A DNA stretch of 64,000 bases from Micropterus salmoides (GCF_014851395.1 NW_024040040.1:22301000-22364999); one strand, 5' to 3'; positions 22,617-32,826 are shown, counted from the stretch's first letter. The notes: generated from the sequence alone by a model not told the origin. Program-made: numbers and translations.

Positions 22617-23021
22617 CCCCTCATTAAGGCCGATGCGTGACCCCACGGCTGGGGATACAGTGACTTTCTTAACAAACAGAGAAGCCCCCAGTATTTTTAA
22701 TCGGTAAGTAGTGGCAGCCCCAGCCATGAGAGAAAAGGCATCGCTAGCCCTAGTTAGCTTAATTCTCAAATCCACAGAGTTCACAGAAAAAAATGTCACT
22801 ATGAAGAGGGCCCAACAGGTGTACCTCCTTAGATTCTTCACTGAATTGAGCTCTTTGTACTAATCCTTTGTTTGGCCCATTATCACAACTGAGTCCACAG
22901 ACCCTGCTGTGTCTTTGTAAAATAATCCGCCGCTGAACTGGCTTTTTAGCGTGTATTCAGAATAGTTGAGCAGGGTTTCGATCATTGCTCTGTAGGGGTG
23001 CGTAGCGCTGGATTGTGAAAT
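22617..23021 (-). pseudogene. Major-capsid-like gene fragment (inverted copy)
   Basis: Minus-strand fragment of the same gene as 24,882-25,553, starting inside it at ISQSSATHPY and ending at the RIGLNEG region where the L2 begins. It retains a middle segment (THPYRAMIETLLNYSEYT) that was deleted from the right copy. At 23,021 it is abruptly joined to unrelated glycine-rich sequence and the integrase remnant running the other way, marking the rearrangement junction. Confidence 0.85.
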
Positions 23022-23169
23022 GGGTGGTGATGGAGGTGGTGTAAGAGCGGAGATGCAGCCAGAGCCCATCTCTAGCATGAAAGGGGTCCCAGGCAGCCCT
23101 GGCCGTGGTGGTGGTGAAGCAGGGGAACTGAAAGTGGTGCCCTGGGCCTGTGGAGGTTTTTTACAGCTA
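23022..23169 (+). other. Glycine-rich coding-like segment, unrecognised
   Basis: A G-rich stretch with a frame containing GGDGGGV and GSPGRGGGEAGE that fuses in frame to the next block. It may be the end of another Polinton-like gene or filler at the rearrangement junction. No family is recognised. Confidence 0.3.
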
Positions 23170-23638
23170 CAAACAGCCGTAGATACTTGGACGTCTTACA
23201 GGAATTTCTTGAATCATAAGAGTATAAAAATGACGCCTATGCAGGTGATGTCAGAAAATACCTGTCAAGTGTTGTGCAAAAATGACTTAAAGATGAAATT
23301 TAAGGAGGGGGATTTGTTAAGAATATCTAAACTGAGAGGAGTGTTCGATAAAAAAATATGAATAGAGTTATAGAGATGAACTTTTTACAGTGACGGAGCA
23401 CATACCTCGTCAACCCCCGGTTTATAAACTGAATGATTATGACGGAGAACCTATCCAGGGTACGTTTTATGAAGCAGAGTTGCAAAAGGTAAAGGTTGCT
23501 AAAGACAAAGCATTTCAAGTGGAAGAAATCCTGGAGGAACACAATGTCAGGGGTAAAAAAGAAATGTTGGTGCATTGGAAAAACTGGCCTGAGAAGTTTA
23601 ACAGCTGGGTTAAAGCAAGTGACCTAAAAAATGTATAA
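23170..23638 (+). pseudogene. Polinton-type integrase, C-terminus with chromodomain
   Basis: The end of the retroviral-like integrase carried by Polintons. It has a short end of the catalytic domain (MTPMQVMSENTC), an SH3-like segment (KEGDLLRISKLRGVF), a conserved HIPRQPPVYKLNDYDGEP stretch, and a C-terminal chromodomain with LVHWKNWPEKFNSWV near 23,568-23,612. The chromodomain aromatic residues are present. The zinc-binding and DDE catalytic regions are missing upstream, removed at the junction at 23,021. Frames shift near 23,195 and 23,360. In intact elements this enzyme inserts the element DNA. Confidence 0.85.
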
Positions 23639-23673
23639 AAAAACAGATAACTTGGATTTTTAGTCATTACAAC

Positions 23674-24460
23674 ATGGATCAAGCCTTCGCTGAGGGGTTT
23701 TACGTGACTTTACCTTCCAACGCCAGTCTCGATGTATTTAAAAATAATACGAGCTCTCGCTACCATTTAGATTTAGCACAGCACATTAATTTAGAGGGTC
23801 GGTAGCAAGTGGCCTTGACAGAGATTTCATATCCGCACACCTGGTTTAACATATCTAGTGAGGATGCCTACTTTGATTGGAGGAAGAAACCCACAGAAGG
23901 AGAGTCAGAGAGTGAGGTCCACCGTCAGAGGTTTAAGGGAGGATATTATCACAACATACAACAGCTCAGGCTAGAGCTGCATGCATTTCTTAGAAAAATT
24001 GGCTCTGATATTTATTTTCTCTTTAGTACCATTCAAAAGAGATTTGAATTTCAGGCAGGGGGCCAATTTCATCTCTGTTTTTATCCTCCTGCTGCTTACA
24101 TGTTGGGGTTTGAACCGGGGAAGTGGTTACAGTTCAATCAGAGGATGGCACCCTACCCAGCAGGTATAAAAGCTCATATGTCCCATCTATACGTCTACAG
24201 TGTTCTGGTTTGGCATCAGCTGGTTGGTGACACATACGCTCCACTCTTGAGAACGATTGATATACAAGGAACATACGGGGACGTCATCACGCAATATTTT
24301 AATCTTCCGTTACCTTCCAGTGATCAAGAATCACATTGAAAACATTCACATTGAGATTAAAACGGATCAAAATACACCGGTAAAGTTTACCTTTGGAAAG
24401 ACTATTGTGAAACTCCATTTTAGACCTTCAAAAAACTTTGCATCTTCTGTGACAAAATGA
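23674..24460 (+). pseudogene. Polinton minor-capsid-like protein (broken)
   Basis: Starts at ATG 23,674 with MDQAFAEGFYVTLPSNAS, a start I recognise from a conserved Polinton/adintovirus capsid-cassette protein, probably the penton-like single jelly-roll protein. The frame is cut by an in-frame TAG at 23,803-23,805, is then open to 24,339, and shifts near 24,295 to reach the conserved end (VKFTFGKTIVKLHFRP). Its TGA (24,458-24,460) overlaps the next gene's ATG by ATGA. Length without breaks would be about 260 residues, in the family range. The capsid role is inferred from gene order and sequence pattern. Confidence 0.75.
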
Positions 24461-24876
24461 TACATCATACCCGCGATCCTCACCGTTTTGTGAGCTATTA
24501 TGAAAATCAAGTAGGGGGCGCTCTCCCTGGTTTTAACGGGGCTCCCGTCATGTACGGGAGAGGCATAGGGTCTATATTCTCAAAATTATTTCGTTTTGTT
24601 GCACCGTTAATGAAAAGAGGTTTTGCCATTGCTAAGCCTCATCTTAAATCAGCGGCTAAAAACATAGCCTCAGAGGAGATAACCCACGCTGATGGTAAAT
24701 TAGGTGGTCGATCGGACCAAGGCGTTGAAGGCGGCATGATGGTGTTGGCTCGAAGAGCGAGGAAGAGACCACCAGGGCGGCGGGTAAAAGCGGGACAAAC
24801 AAAAAGAAAAAGATCAGTCGGAAAAAGTAAGCCAAAGAGGAACAACGCTAGCAGGAAATCCTCTGATATATTTTAG
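24457..24876 (+). CDS. Basic core-like virion protein (intact frame)
   Basis: A 139-codon frame from ATG 24,457 to TAG 24,874-24,876, uninterrupted. It has an N-terminal stretch with VMYGRGIGSIFSKLFRFV (a glycine/phenylalanine motif followed by an amphipathic helix), a helical middle, and a strongly basic C-terminus (RARKRPPGRR, KRKRSVGKSKPKR). This fits the small protein between the minor and major capsid genes of Polintons and adintoviruses, thought to resemble adenovirus core or capsid-linking proteins. The start overlaps the upstream stop by ATGA and the next gene begins 5 nt after its end. It is the only Polinton-like gene here with no break. Expression is unlikely but untested. Confidence 0.65.
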   Translation: MIHHTRDPHRFVSYYENQVGGALPGFNGAPVMYGRGIGSIFSKLFRFVAPLMKRGFAIAKPHLKSAAKNIASEEITHADGKLGGRSDQGVEGGMMVLARRARKRPPGRRVKAGQTKRKRSVGKSKPKRNNASRKSSDIF

Positions 24877-24881
24877 AAAAG

Positions 24882-25553
24882 ATGGCCCTTTTATATCACA
24901 AATTGGCCGAATGCACTATGGGGGAACTGGATTTATTTTCAGCTCCCATGACACAATTGTCCATCGACGAAAAGATTTACACAGAAGTCATGCCACTGTC
25001 ACCCATTACTGATGGAGGCCCTGTTGAATCTTTTATTCCCGGAGATGGGGAAAAATATTTGCATTTGAACGATACCCTGTTACACCTGCGCTTGAAAATT
25101 ACGAATGCGGATGGATCAAACCTGGCTGACGATGCCTCTGTGGGTCTCATCAATTATCCCCTAAATACAATCTTTAGCCAATGTGATATTATTTTGGGAG
25201 ATAGACTGATTTCACAATCCAGCGCTACGCACCCCTACATTATTTTACAAAGACACAGCAGGGTCTGTGGACTCAGTTGTGATAATGGGCCAAACAAAGG
25301 ATTAGTACAAAGAGCTCAATTCAGTGAAGAATCTAAGGAGGTACACCTGTTGGGCCCTCTTCATAGTGACATTTTTTTCTGTGAACTCTGTGGATTTGAG
25401 AATTAAGCTAACTAGGGCTAGCGATGCCTTTTCTCTCATGGCTGGGGCTGCCACTACTTACCGATTAAAAATACTGGGGGCTTCTCTGTTTGTTAAGAAA
25501 GTCACTGTATCCCCAGCCGTGGGGTCACGCATCGGCCTTAATGAGGGGTAGCT
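24882..25553 (+). pseudogene. Polinton major-capsid-like protein (truncated)
   Basis: Begins at ATG 24,882. The text includes ECTMGELDLFSAPMTQLSI and FIPGDGEKYLHLNDTLLHL, the pattern of the protein family labelled F54H12.2-like in animal annotations, which I take to be the double jelly-roll major capsid protein of Polintons/adintoviruses. It is open to 25,240, then a roughly 65-bp deletion and a frame change near 25,390 break it. The gene is cut at about 25,553 by a minus-strand L2, losing the C-terminal third. A second, inverted partial copy lies at 22,617-23,021. Confidence 0.8.
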
Positions 25554-25714
25554 CACAGTACATATCACATCAATGGGGTAGATACCTAGGGAAGGAAGTA
25601 AGAGTTCACAAAAAGTGCAATCAAAACAAAAAGTGCAATCAATACAAGATCACTGTAGGGGATAGAAGAAGAAGAGCACAGGAAGTGCATGTTAGAGGTT
25701 AGGAGTTAGAGGTG

Positions 25715-26927
25715 TTATAAGAGGAAGTGTTCTCGGAAGAGATGAGTTTTCAAGAGCTTCTTGAAGTTAGAGAGGGTTGCCCCTGCTCTGATGGCGTGTG
25801 GTAGCTCGTTCCACCATCGTGGTGTCACAGATGAGAATAGCCGGGACTGGGATTGCTTTGTGTGAAGGGATGGCAGAGCCAGGCGACGTTCGTTGGAGGA
25901 GCGTAGCGGGTGAGAAGGAACGTAAGTTTGTATTATGGAGTTTAGGTAGATGGGTGCAGACCCAGTAGTCACTCTGTATGCAAGCATTAGTGACTTGAAT
26001 TTGATTCTGGAGGCCACGGGGAGCCAGTGGAGGTGACTGAATAATGGAGTGACATGAGTCCTCTTGGGCTGATCAAAAACCAGAAGCGCTGCTGCGTTCT
26101 GAACCATTTGTAAGGGTTTCACCGCACAAGCTGGGAGACCTGCTAGGAGGGCATTGCAATAGTCGATGCGAGAGATAACCATGGCCTGTACCAGAAGCTG
26201 GGTGGCGTACTGAGTGAGATAGGGCCTGATTTTACTTATGTTGTACAGAGCAAAGCGGCATGACTGAGAGACAGTAGTAACATGGTCTGAAAAGGACAGC
26301 TGGTCATCAATCACGACACCCAAGTTTCTCACCACCTTGGTTGGAGTGATGGTTGCTGGCAAGCCTTCATCCATGCAGATATGTCTGATAGACAGTCTGT
26401 GATCCGCGCCGAGACAGTGGGATCGCCTGGCGGGAAGGATAGGTAGAGTTGCGTGTCGTCTGAGCCGTAGCAGTGGTAAGAGAAGCCGTGCGAACGAATG
26501 ATCGGCCCCAGTGAAGTTGTGTAAATTGAGAAGATAAGGGGCCCAAGCACTGAGCCTTGGGGCACCCCTGTGGAGAGGCAGTGGGAGGAGGATAATTGTC
26601 TTTGCCACAAAACATTGTAGGAACGCCCCGAGAGGTAGGATTCGAACCACAGGAGTGCTTTACTCGAGATGCCCATTGCTGAGAGAGCGGATATCAGGAT
26701 CCTGTGGTTGACTGTGTCAAAGGCAGCTGATAGGTCAAGCAGGATAAGAACCGAGGATTGGGCTGCAGCTTTAGCTGACCTTAGGGCTTCTGTTACAGAC
26801 AGAAGAGCCGTTTCAGTAGAGTGGGCACTCTTAAAACCAGACTGATATGGATCTAGGAGGTCATTCCCTGAGAGGAATTCTGAGACCTGTTTGAATACTG
26901 CCCGTTCAATAGTTTTGGATAAAAAAG
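25715..26927 (-). pseudogene. L2 reverse transcriptase, right copy
   Basis: Same protein as 21,152-22,450 on the other strand. It contains LDLSAAFDTVNH and PQGSVLGPL and the YGSDD active-site variant, and ends LFREHFLL. An 86-bp deletion near 26,355 removes the segment after KACQ and changes frame, so this copy is more damaged than the left one. Microhomology of a few bases is present at the deletion. Confidence 0.88.
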
Positions 26928-27760
26928 TTAAGTTATCATTGCCTTGTTATCTTGCCAAGTCTTTAAACCCCATTTAAAGCCATACACAGGATGAACAGTG
27001 CGAAGACGGGATTTGCGTTGACGCACATAAATTGTTTCTTAGAAAAAAGGGGAATGCTTGATACTTACAAATGTGGGTCGAGGACACAATCAATTTGTGA
27101 CCTCCTCCAACCTTATTTTGTGTAACAACTACAATCATGTATTTTTCAGATGCCAACTTTCTATTTCAGAGACAACTCAACAAAACTAATGTATAACCTA
27201 TGACAATAGATAAGGTTTTTCTTTTTTTGTTTGTTTTGCGGGTGTCAGTAAAGTACCACACGGCCTAACTTAAGTCTGTGTTGTGTAGGAAAAATAAAAC
27301 AATGACACACAGGCACCCTTGTGGTTTTGTATCTCGAATAAATCATTTTAAATGGAGTTTAAATGAAGGAATATGCTGGCCTGGCTGTCAGATATTGACT
27401 GTGGCTGTCGATGTTACATATTGGTGAAGCTGCAACTGATGTGGCAGCAGTCCACCTCTGTACTGTGTAGTTATTTGCTGATATGTTACTGTATGCAGGC
27501 TAAACCAATGATGACATATTTAAAATACCGGTCGAGGCAGATGGCTGCCCACCCTGAGCCATGGTTCTGCTCGAGGTTTCTGCCTCTTAAAAGGAAGTTT
27601 TTCCTTGCCTCTGTCGCCTAGTGCTTGCTCTTGGTGGGAACTGTTGGGCTTCTGTAAATAGCATAATAGAGTACGGTCTAGACCTGCTCTTTTATGAAAA
27701 GCGCTGTGAGATAACTGTTGTTGTGATTTGGCGCTATATAAATAAAATTGAATTGAATTG
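26928..27760 (+). mobile_element. Nested chimeric insertion in right L2
   Basis: Inverted copy of 20,317-21,148. The plus strand ends with the L2-tail signature aataaaattgaattgaattg at 27,741-27,760. The non-LINE portion lies at about 26,928-27,530. There are only a few differences from the left copy, so the insertion predates the inverted duplication. Confidence 0.75.
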
Positions 27761-27806
27761 AAAAGGTAGAAGAGACACTGGTCAATAGTTCTCAACTTGA
27801 GTTGGG

Positions 27807-28626
27807 TCAAGTGAGGGCTTTTAGAGCAAGGGTGTAACCCGAGCCCTTTTGAAAGTGGTCGGGAAGGTTCCTGAAGCCAGAGAAGTATTTATCACGAGTG
27901 ATTGTCGGGACCACAGTAGGAGATATGGCTTGGAGGAGATTCGTAGGAATCGGGTCCAGTGGGCATGTAGTTGGACGGCTACGGGTCAAGAGTTCTGATA
28001 CTTCGCTCTCTGTGAGAGGAGTAAACGCGGAGAGTGAACAACCACTGACCTGGAAGGGCAGAGGAAAAGATGTAGTAGGACTGCTACAATGGTTGAGTTT
28101 GAGTGTTTCAAAGAATTGGCTAGTTATATCCTCCACTTTGCCTGTGGAGAAGGCAGCAAAGGTATCAGCAGACAAGTTTGTGGGTGGTGGAGGAGGATTT
28201 AGTAGCGCTTTAAAAGTGGAAAATAATTCCCTTGAGTCAGTGTTACTGCTTATTCTGTCATTATAGAACGCAGTTTTGGCAGCACTGATGCTTGTTGGGA
28301 AGGAGGATAGGAGCAATTGGTAGCCCTTAAGGTCGGCGGGGTCTTTGGTTTTTCGCCATTTTCTTTCAGCCGCTCTGAGATCAGTATGGAGCCCACGGAT
28401 GGTATCAGTTAGCCACGGGTGGGGCTGGTTTGGGCGAGCAGGCTTGGTGGATAGAGGACACAGGCTATCCAGGCACGAGCTTAGTGTAGAGCACAGAGAT
28501 TGTGTGGCATCATTGACCTCAAGTGAGGAAAATGTGTTGAGGGTGGGTAGAGCGGAAGCTACCACTGAGGCAAAGTGAGCGGGAGACAGGTTGCGGAGGT
28601 TGCGGCGATGTGAAACCAATGGTGTT
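27807..28626 (-). pseudogene. L2 ORF2 linker region, right copy
   Basis: Minus-strand linker between endonuclease and reverse transcriptase, containing HPWLTDTIRGLHTDLRAAER, which is in frame here while the left arm has a 4-nt loss at the same place. The frame runs on past 28,626 into unrelated transposase sequence, giving an artificial 347-codon fusion frame to 28,850. Confidence 0.85.
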
Positions 28627-29331
28627 GCATGTCGCAACCATCCCCCTACACTGATCTCCTGTAATATCCTCACACGCAGCGTCCATTGCATGGAGCAGGG
28701 ACCTCTGATCTTGAGCCTGATTCTCATACACTCTCCACCTCCAAGCGGAGAAATACTCCTCAATAGGATTAAGGAAAGGAGAGTAAGGTGGTAGGAACAC
28801 CATGACCATCCTTGGATGAGTAGTGAACCAGGCCCTGATGAGCGGGCCACGGTGGAAATTCACATTGTCCCATACAATGACATATTGTGGTAGGTGAGGC
28901 CCTACGAGACCTCTCTCATTTTCAGGGATGAAAATGAGAGGGATGAAATTGAGAGAGGAGATGAGGAGATGAGGAGCTTCTGTGTATTGTATGGGCCAAG
29001 ATTGGGGATGTGAGTGGCAACACCATTCTCAGATATGGCAGCACACATAGTTATATTGCCCCCTCGCTGGCCTGGGACATCCACCGTGGCCTGGTGGCCA
29101 ATAATATTACAGCCACGTCTTTGGCCCTTGGCCAGGTTGAAGCCAGCTTCATCCACAAACACGAGGATGTGATGGGTCTTGTTTCCTTCCAATGCCATTA
29201 TTCTCTACAACAGCGTAAAAAAAGAAAACATCAAATCAGTCATACAGAGGAGTCATACACTACAGTTACAGACAATTACATAGGAATGTTCTGTGTTCTC
29301 CACAAGTTCAATATACTGCTGGCCACTACTC

Positions 29332-29480
29332 CAGTGGTTCCAAACCTGGGGTACATGTACCCCTACTACAAGGGGTATTTGACAGAAAGGGGAGGGGGAA
29401 AATCATCAATGACTAGACTTGTAGTCTAGTAAAACCCACAGTATTAGATAGATTTACATGTGTAGTGAACAACAGTGTGG
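29332..29480 (+). repeat. Possible hAT-type terminal fragment in copy A intron
   Basis: The phrase cagtggttccaaacctgggg with a following ggtacatgtacccc resembles the start of hAT-family non-autonomous elements seen in fish. The opposite end was not located, so the extent is a guess. Confidence 0.35.
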
Positions 29481-31178
29481 ATTTGTGCATTTTATATTAA
29501 ATAATTTGGAGACTCAAATCCTTTTTCTCTCTCCCAGAGAGAAGGAGGAGGGAGTTCGATTATCAACCCTCTACAGACGGCTGAAGAGACCCCAAAAGAG
29601 GGGGGGTTGAAAGGTCGCTTTCCCTAAGTGCTATTTCTGAACAGCCTGATCGTAAAACTGGCACCTTTGATTCCACAGCCTGATAACACGGTGCCTGACT
29701 GTTAAACTGACAAAAGGGACATTAACCAGCGATTAGCGTTTTCCTAAACAGCCTATCAGAACTCTTCTTAAAGAAAGGGGGCAGGAAACCCTAAACTGCC
29801 CCACACATGTAACCATGGCAACTGACCTTGCTATGTGTTTAATTACCTCTCATCAAAGGGATACTCCTTCTCACACCCTAGGTGTGACAAAATCCAGGAC
29901 ACCAAGGACAGCCCTGAACTTTATGTAAACAAAGACTGCAGTCTCCAAAGACTCAAAGCATTACCTGTTTAATTAAATAATCTTTTAGTTACTTGATTAC
30001 GTTTGCCTCTATTTGAGTAGTTATGTTACCATGTTGTTGCTATCTGTTGTTGATATTATTGCTGAAAAGAATGTAAATAAGTTACTTTTGCAGTGTTTTG
30101 ATTTTCAGCAAGGTTAAGGACATTCCTTCATTTTATGTGTAACCAATGCTTGTTCACAAAGCTTTCTGACAACATAATTTAGAAATGATGATAAAGAAAT
30201 GTCATACTATACGCTATTAATTGCCAGCTTGAATTTAAGGCAAAATAACTAAATTTATCAGCTCCTGAGAAGATTGTTTTTGGATTAATCTAAGCTGTCG
30301 TGATGTAACCTGAGCTCCCCCAAGTGGACGAAATAAGTATTACATACCATCATTCTGAAATGCTAACCTTTTAAGGTCTAATTACTGACAATTGTTTTCC
30401 TGTTACCAAATGCTTAAACTTAGAACGGTACAACCGTTTGACCATTGAAGTTTGATTGTGGGAAAATATTTGATTATAATACGCGCAAATAGATTTTCTT
30501 TTCCTTTTTATAGACATATTAAAAGTTTAGAAAGACAGTCCCTCGGGAAACCGGAAACGGCCCGCCCTGCGGGAAACGGACTGCCCTCTGGGGAACCACG
30601 CCCCAGGCAACAAAAGAGCGACACATGACATCATTCGCTCTCTTCTCTCTGCTCTCTGGACGCTTCCCTCTTGTCTGCCGGCTTGTTCCGGGCTCTTCAA
30701 CGGCGTTTCGGCACGTGCCCAGCGTGCCCCTCTCCCGGCAACGCCCTAAGAATTTGACCAGCGCAACAAAGTCTTTGTTTCGCTTGAAGCTACACACACA
30801 CATTTTTCCCTCATTTCCAGCAACTTTACTTGTTTTATTTTCTTTCTTTTGTTTTGTTAAAAGTTAACCCGCCAGTTTGCAAGTGTTTTGAGTTAATTAG
30901 CTGATTAGAGTGTGGCACCAGGTGTCTTCAATACTGAACCTTTTCACAATATTCTAATTTTCTGAGATACTGATTTTGGGGTTTTCATTAGTTGTCAGTT
31001 ATAATCATCAAAATTAAAAGGAATGAACACTTGAAATATATCAGTCTGTGTGGAATGAATTTATACATTATACAAGTTTCACTTTTTGAATGGCATTACT
31101 GAAATAAATCAACTTTTTGATGATATTCTAATTATATGACCAGCACCTGTAATGATGGACAACTAGTAACTGACTTAC
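29481..31178. other. DNA inserted in copy A intron 2, no gene recognised
   Basis: About 1.7 kb with no convincing gene. A GC-rich, palindrome-bearing block at 30,530-30,760 (repeated gggaaac motifs, then a C/T-rich stretch) stands out from the A/T-rich flanks and is preceded by a TATA-like tttttatagacatatt near 30,508. It could be the regulatory end of an LTR element. This is unproven. Confidence 0.35.
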
Positions 31179-32223
31179 ATGTACATACTGGTACCGCAGC
31201 TCTTTCATTCTATCAGAGTTCCTCTCAAATGGTACCCTGTAAATTTGCTTCATTGTCATCTGATTCTTCTTCAATATCCGGTCTATTGTGGAGATGCTTA
31301 TAGAGTTGACATTTTGGAATATGGCATTGTCTTGTAGGATTGCAGCGCGGATCTGTCTCAATGTGATGGCATTATTTGCCATCACCATGTTACAGATCTC
31401 TTGTTCTTGTTGTTCATTGAGAAGTTTTCCTCTGCCACCCGTGCAGATTGTCGTCCAATCCTAGACATAGAATTCAAAGGACAACACTCCATTCGTAATG
31501 TATACCTTATGTATTCCTTACAGAATGAGTTACCTGTGTGATTGTATTGTTGTTTTACTTACAGTAACTTTACCACAATTCTAATGCATCACTGGACAGT
31601 GACTGGAATACTACTGTAAACTGTATCATCAATACTGTAGAAAATAAACTATTCCATAGTTTATTGGATATAGTTTATTGGATTCCATAGTTTAACTATT
31701 CCATAGTTTATTTTCTTTTTTTATTTTCCATAGTTTATTTTCTCCAATGTTTTTCTTGTCATTTTTAGTATCATAACATATATGTGGCAGCTATTATTAT
31801 AGATATTACACACGCGCGCACACACACACTAAATGAATAGGTAAATGTGTAAATAAATATATTTCTTGCTCTATGCATGTGTCCTGTCCTATACAGCATA
31901 TAATTCCATTATTGACTGACTACATACCTGTTTTCCCTGCGAAAGGTTTGGATGATGGAGGAGACTGTAGAGTGAGGCACATTAGGCTGCACTCTGCAAC
32001 CTGCCTCCGCCATTGTGAGGCCATGGTTGATGACATGGTCTATAATTGTGGCCCGAATTTCATCCGGGACAGCATGGTGTCTTCGTGCTCCTCGGCCTCT
32101 TCCCCCTATTCCACCACCACGCACCCTTCTTCTTCTTCTTCTTCTTCTTCTTCTTCTTCTTCCTCCTCCTCCTCCTTGAGCAGGCAGTTGCCCTTGTTCA
32201 TTTACTTGGCCAGGTGCCTCCAT

Positions 32224-32792
32224 GTTCAGAAATTGTACTGGTCCCGCATGGTCAAGCTCTTTACATACACATTCACAGTAATGGACAGCACCTGTCAGGT
32301 AACTAAACATACTGTTTGATTGGTCATCTGAGATGTGTGACACTCCTCCTTCGTTAGTCAAGTTCTAGTTTCACCTGACTGTCAATTGCTGTAATAAATT
32401 TATTGATTCTTCTTCCACTCCTGCGTTTTAGAGCCTATCAGGGTCCGCGTTGGCACGCATTCATATTTCTAGCGCCACCCGATTAAAATGGAGGCTCTGC
32501 CTTTATTTACCTGTTGCCATGGTGAATCGTAGTATCGAAGCTCCACTGATGATGCCTTTTTTTCATCCCCACGCAGCGCTTCAATCAGGCTCAACATACT
32601 CAGAGTTGATTGAACTTATTCTGATCAGCTGTTCTGGAACCGAAAATTCAGAGTTTCCCACCTCAGGCTCAATAAACCCAGAGCTCAGGGATAAGCTCAG
32701 AGTTTGTTAAGCCTGCTTTCTGAAACAGGGCTCTAATACACACAATACCATACACAGTAAACAATAACAATCACCAATAGGTAGGTGTGTGT

Positions 32793-32826
<34 letters not shown>

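Larger units (their letters stand above)
19455..23021. repeat. Large inverted duplication, left arm
   Basis: Nearly perfect inverted copy of 25,211-28,626. It includes the 3' two-thirds of the L2, the nested 832-bp insertion, and 405 bp of the major-capsid-like gene in reverse. The outer edge is AACACCATTGGTTTCACA at 19,455; the inner edge is GGATTGTGAAAT ending at 23,021. This arm keeps two segments (about 65 bp and 86 bp) that the right arm has lost, and lacks 4 nt near 19,672 that the right arm has. Confidence 0.92.
25211..28626. repeat. Large inverted duplication, right arm
   Basis: Inverted partner of 19,455-23,021, separated by 2,189 bp (23,022-25,210). The translated frames differ at only a few residues between arms. 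Differences include deletions here of about 65 bp (near 25,240) and 86 bp (near 26,355). The outer end at 28,626 abuts the transposase of copy A, which is truncated exactly there. Confidence 0.92.
25554..28626 (-). mobile_element. L2-type LINE, right (inverted) copy, 5'-truncated
   Basis: Minus-strand L2 inserted into the major-capsid-like gene. The reverse transcriptase runs from about 26,927 down to 25,715 and carries the same YGSDD variant as the left copy. The linker runs from 28,626 to 27,807. The endonuclease and 5' leader are missing. The chimeric insertion at 26,928-27,760 splits the gene in the same place as in the left copy. Confidence 0.85.
28627..32223 (-). mobile_element. Spliced ITm-type transposon, copy A (3'-truncated)
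   Basis: Minus-strand copy of the same transposon family as 37,615-39,870 and 40,035-42,289, with exons at 32,223-31,928, 31,460-31,179 and 29,204-28,627. The 3' end of the gene and the right-hand terminal repeat are lost at the inverted-duplication junction. I did not find the other terminal repeat. The second intron is about 1.97 kb instead of roughly 100 bp, so further DNA has inserted into it. Confidence 0.7.
28627..32223 (-). pseudogene. DDE_3-type transposase gene, copy A
   Basis: Exon 1 starts at ATG 32,221-32,223 and encodes an N-terminal glycine/arginine run (from the TTC microsatellite at 32,128-32,160) followed by a helix-turn-helix with IDHVINHGLTMAEAG. Exon 2 has the second DNA-binding half with ANNAITLRQIRAAIL. 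Exon 3 has the catalytic region: VDEAGFNLAK, VPGQRGGNITMCAAIS, WDNVNFHR and LPPYSPFLNPIEEYF. By my count 35 residues separate the second Asp from the first Glu. Donor (GTATGT, GTAAGT) and acceptor (TAG) dinucleotides fit splicing. A short insertion or deletion near 28,910-28,970 breaks exon 3. Confidence 0.75.

Noticed and set aside
23327..23575. 82-codon minus-strand frame over the integrase end
   Set aside because: Shadow of the plus-strand chromodomain region, which has clear family motifs.
24882..25553. Host gene of the F54H12.2-like type
   Set aside because: It lies in a cassette with other Polinton capsid-type genes and is broken; the label reflects earlier annotation of such elements as host genes.
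27807..28850. 347-codon minus-strand protein
   Set aside because: It is an artificial fusion across the inverted-duplication edge at 28,626, joining transposase shadow sequence to the L2 linker.
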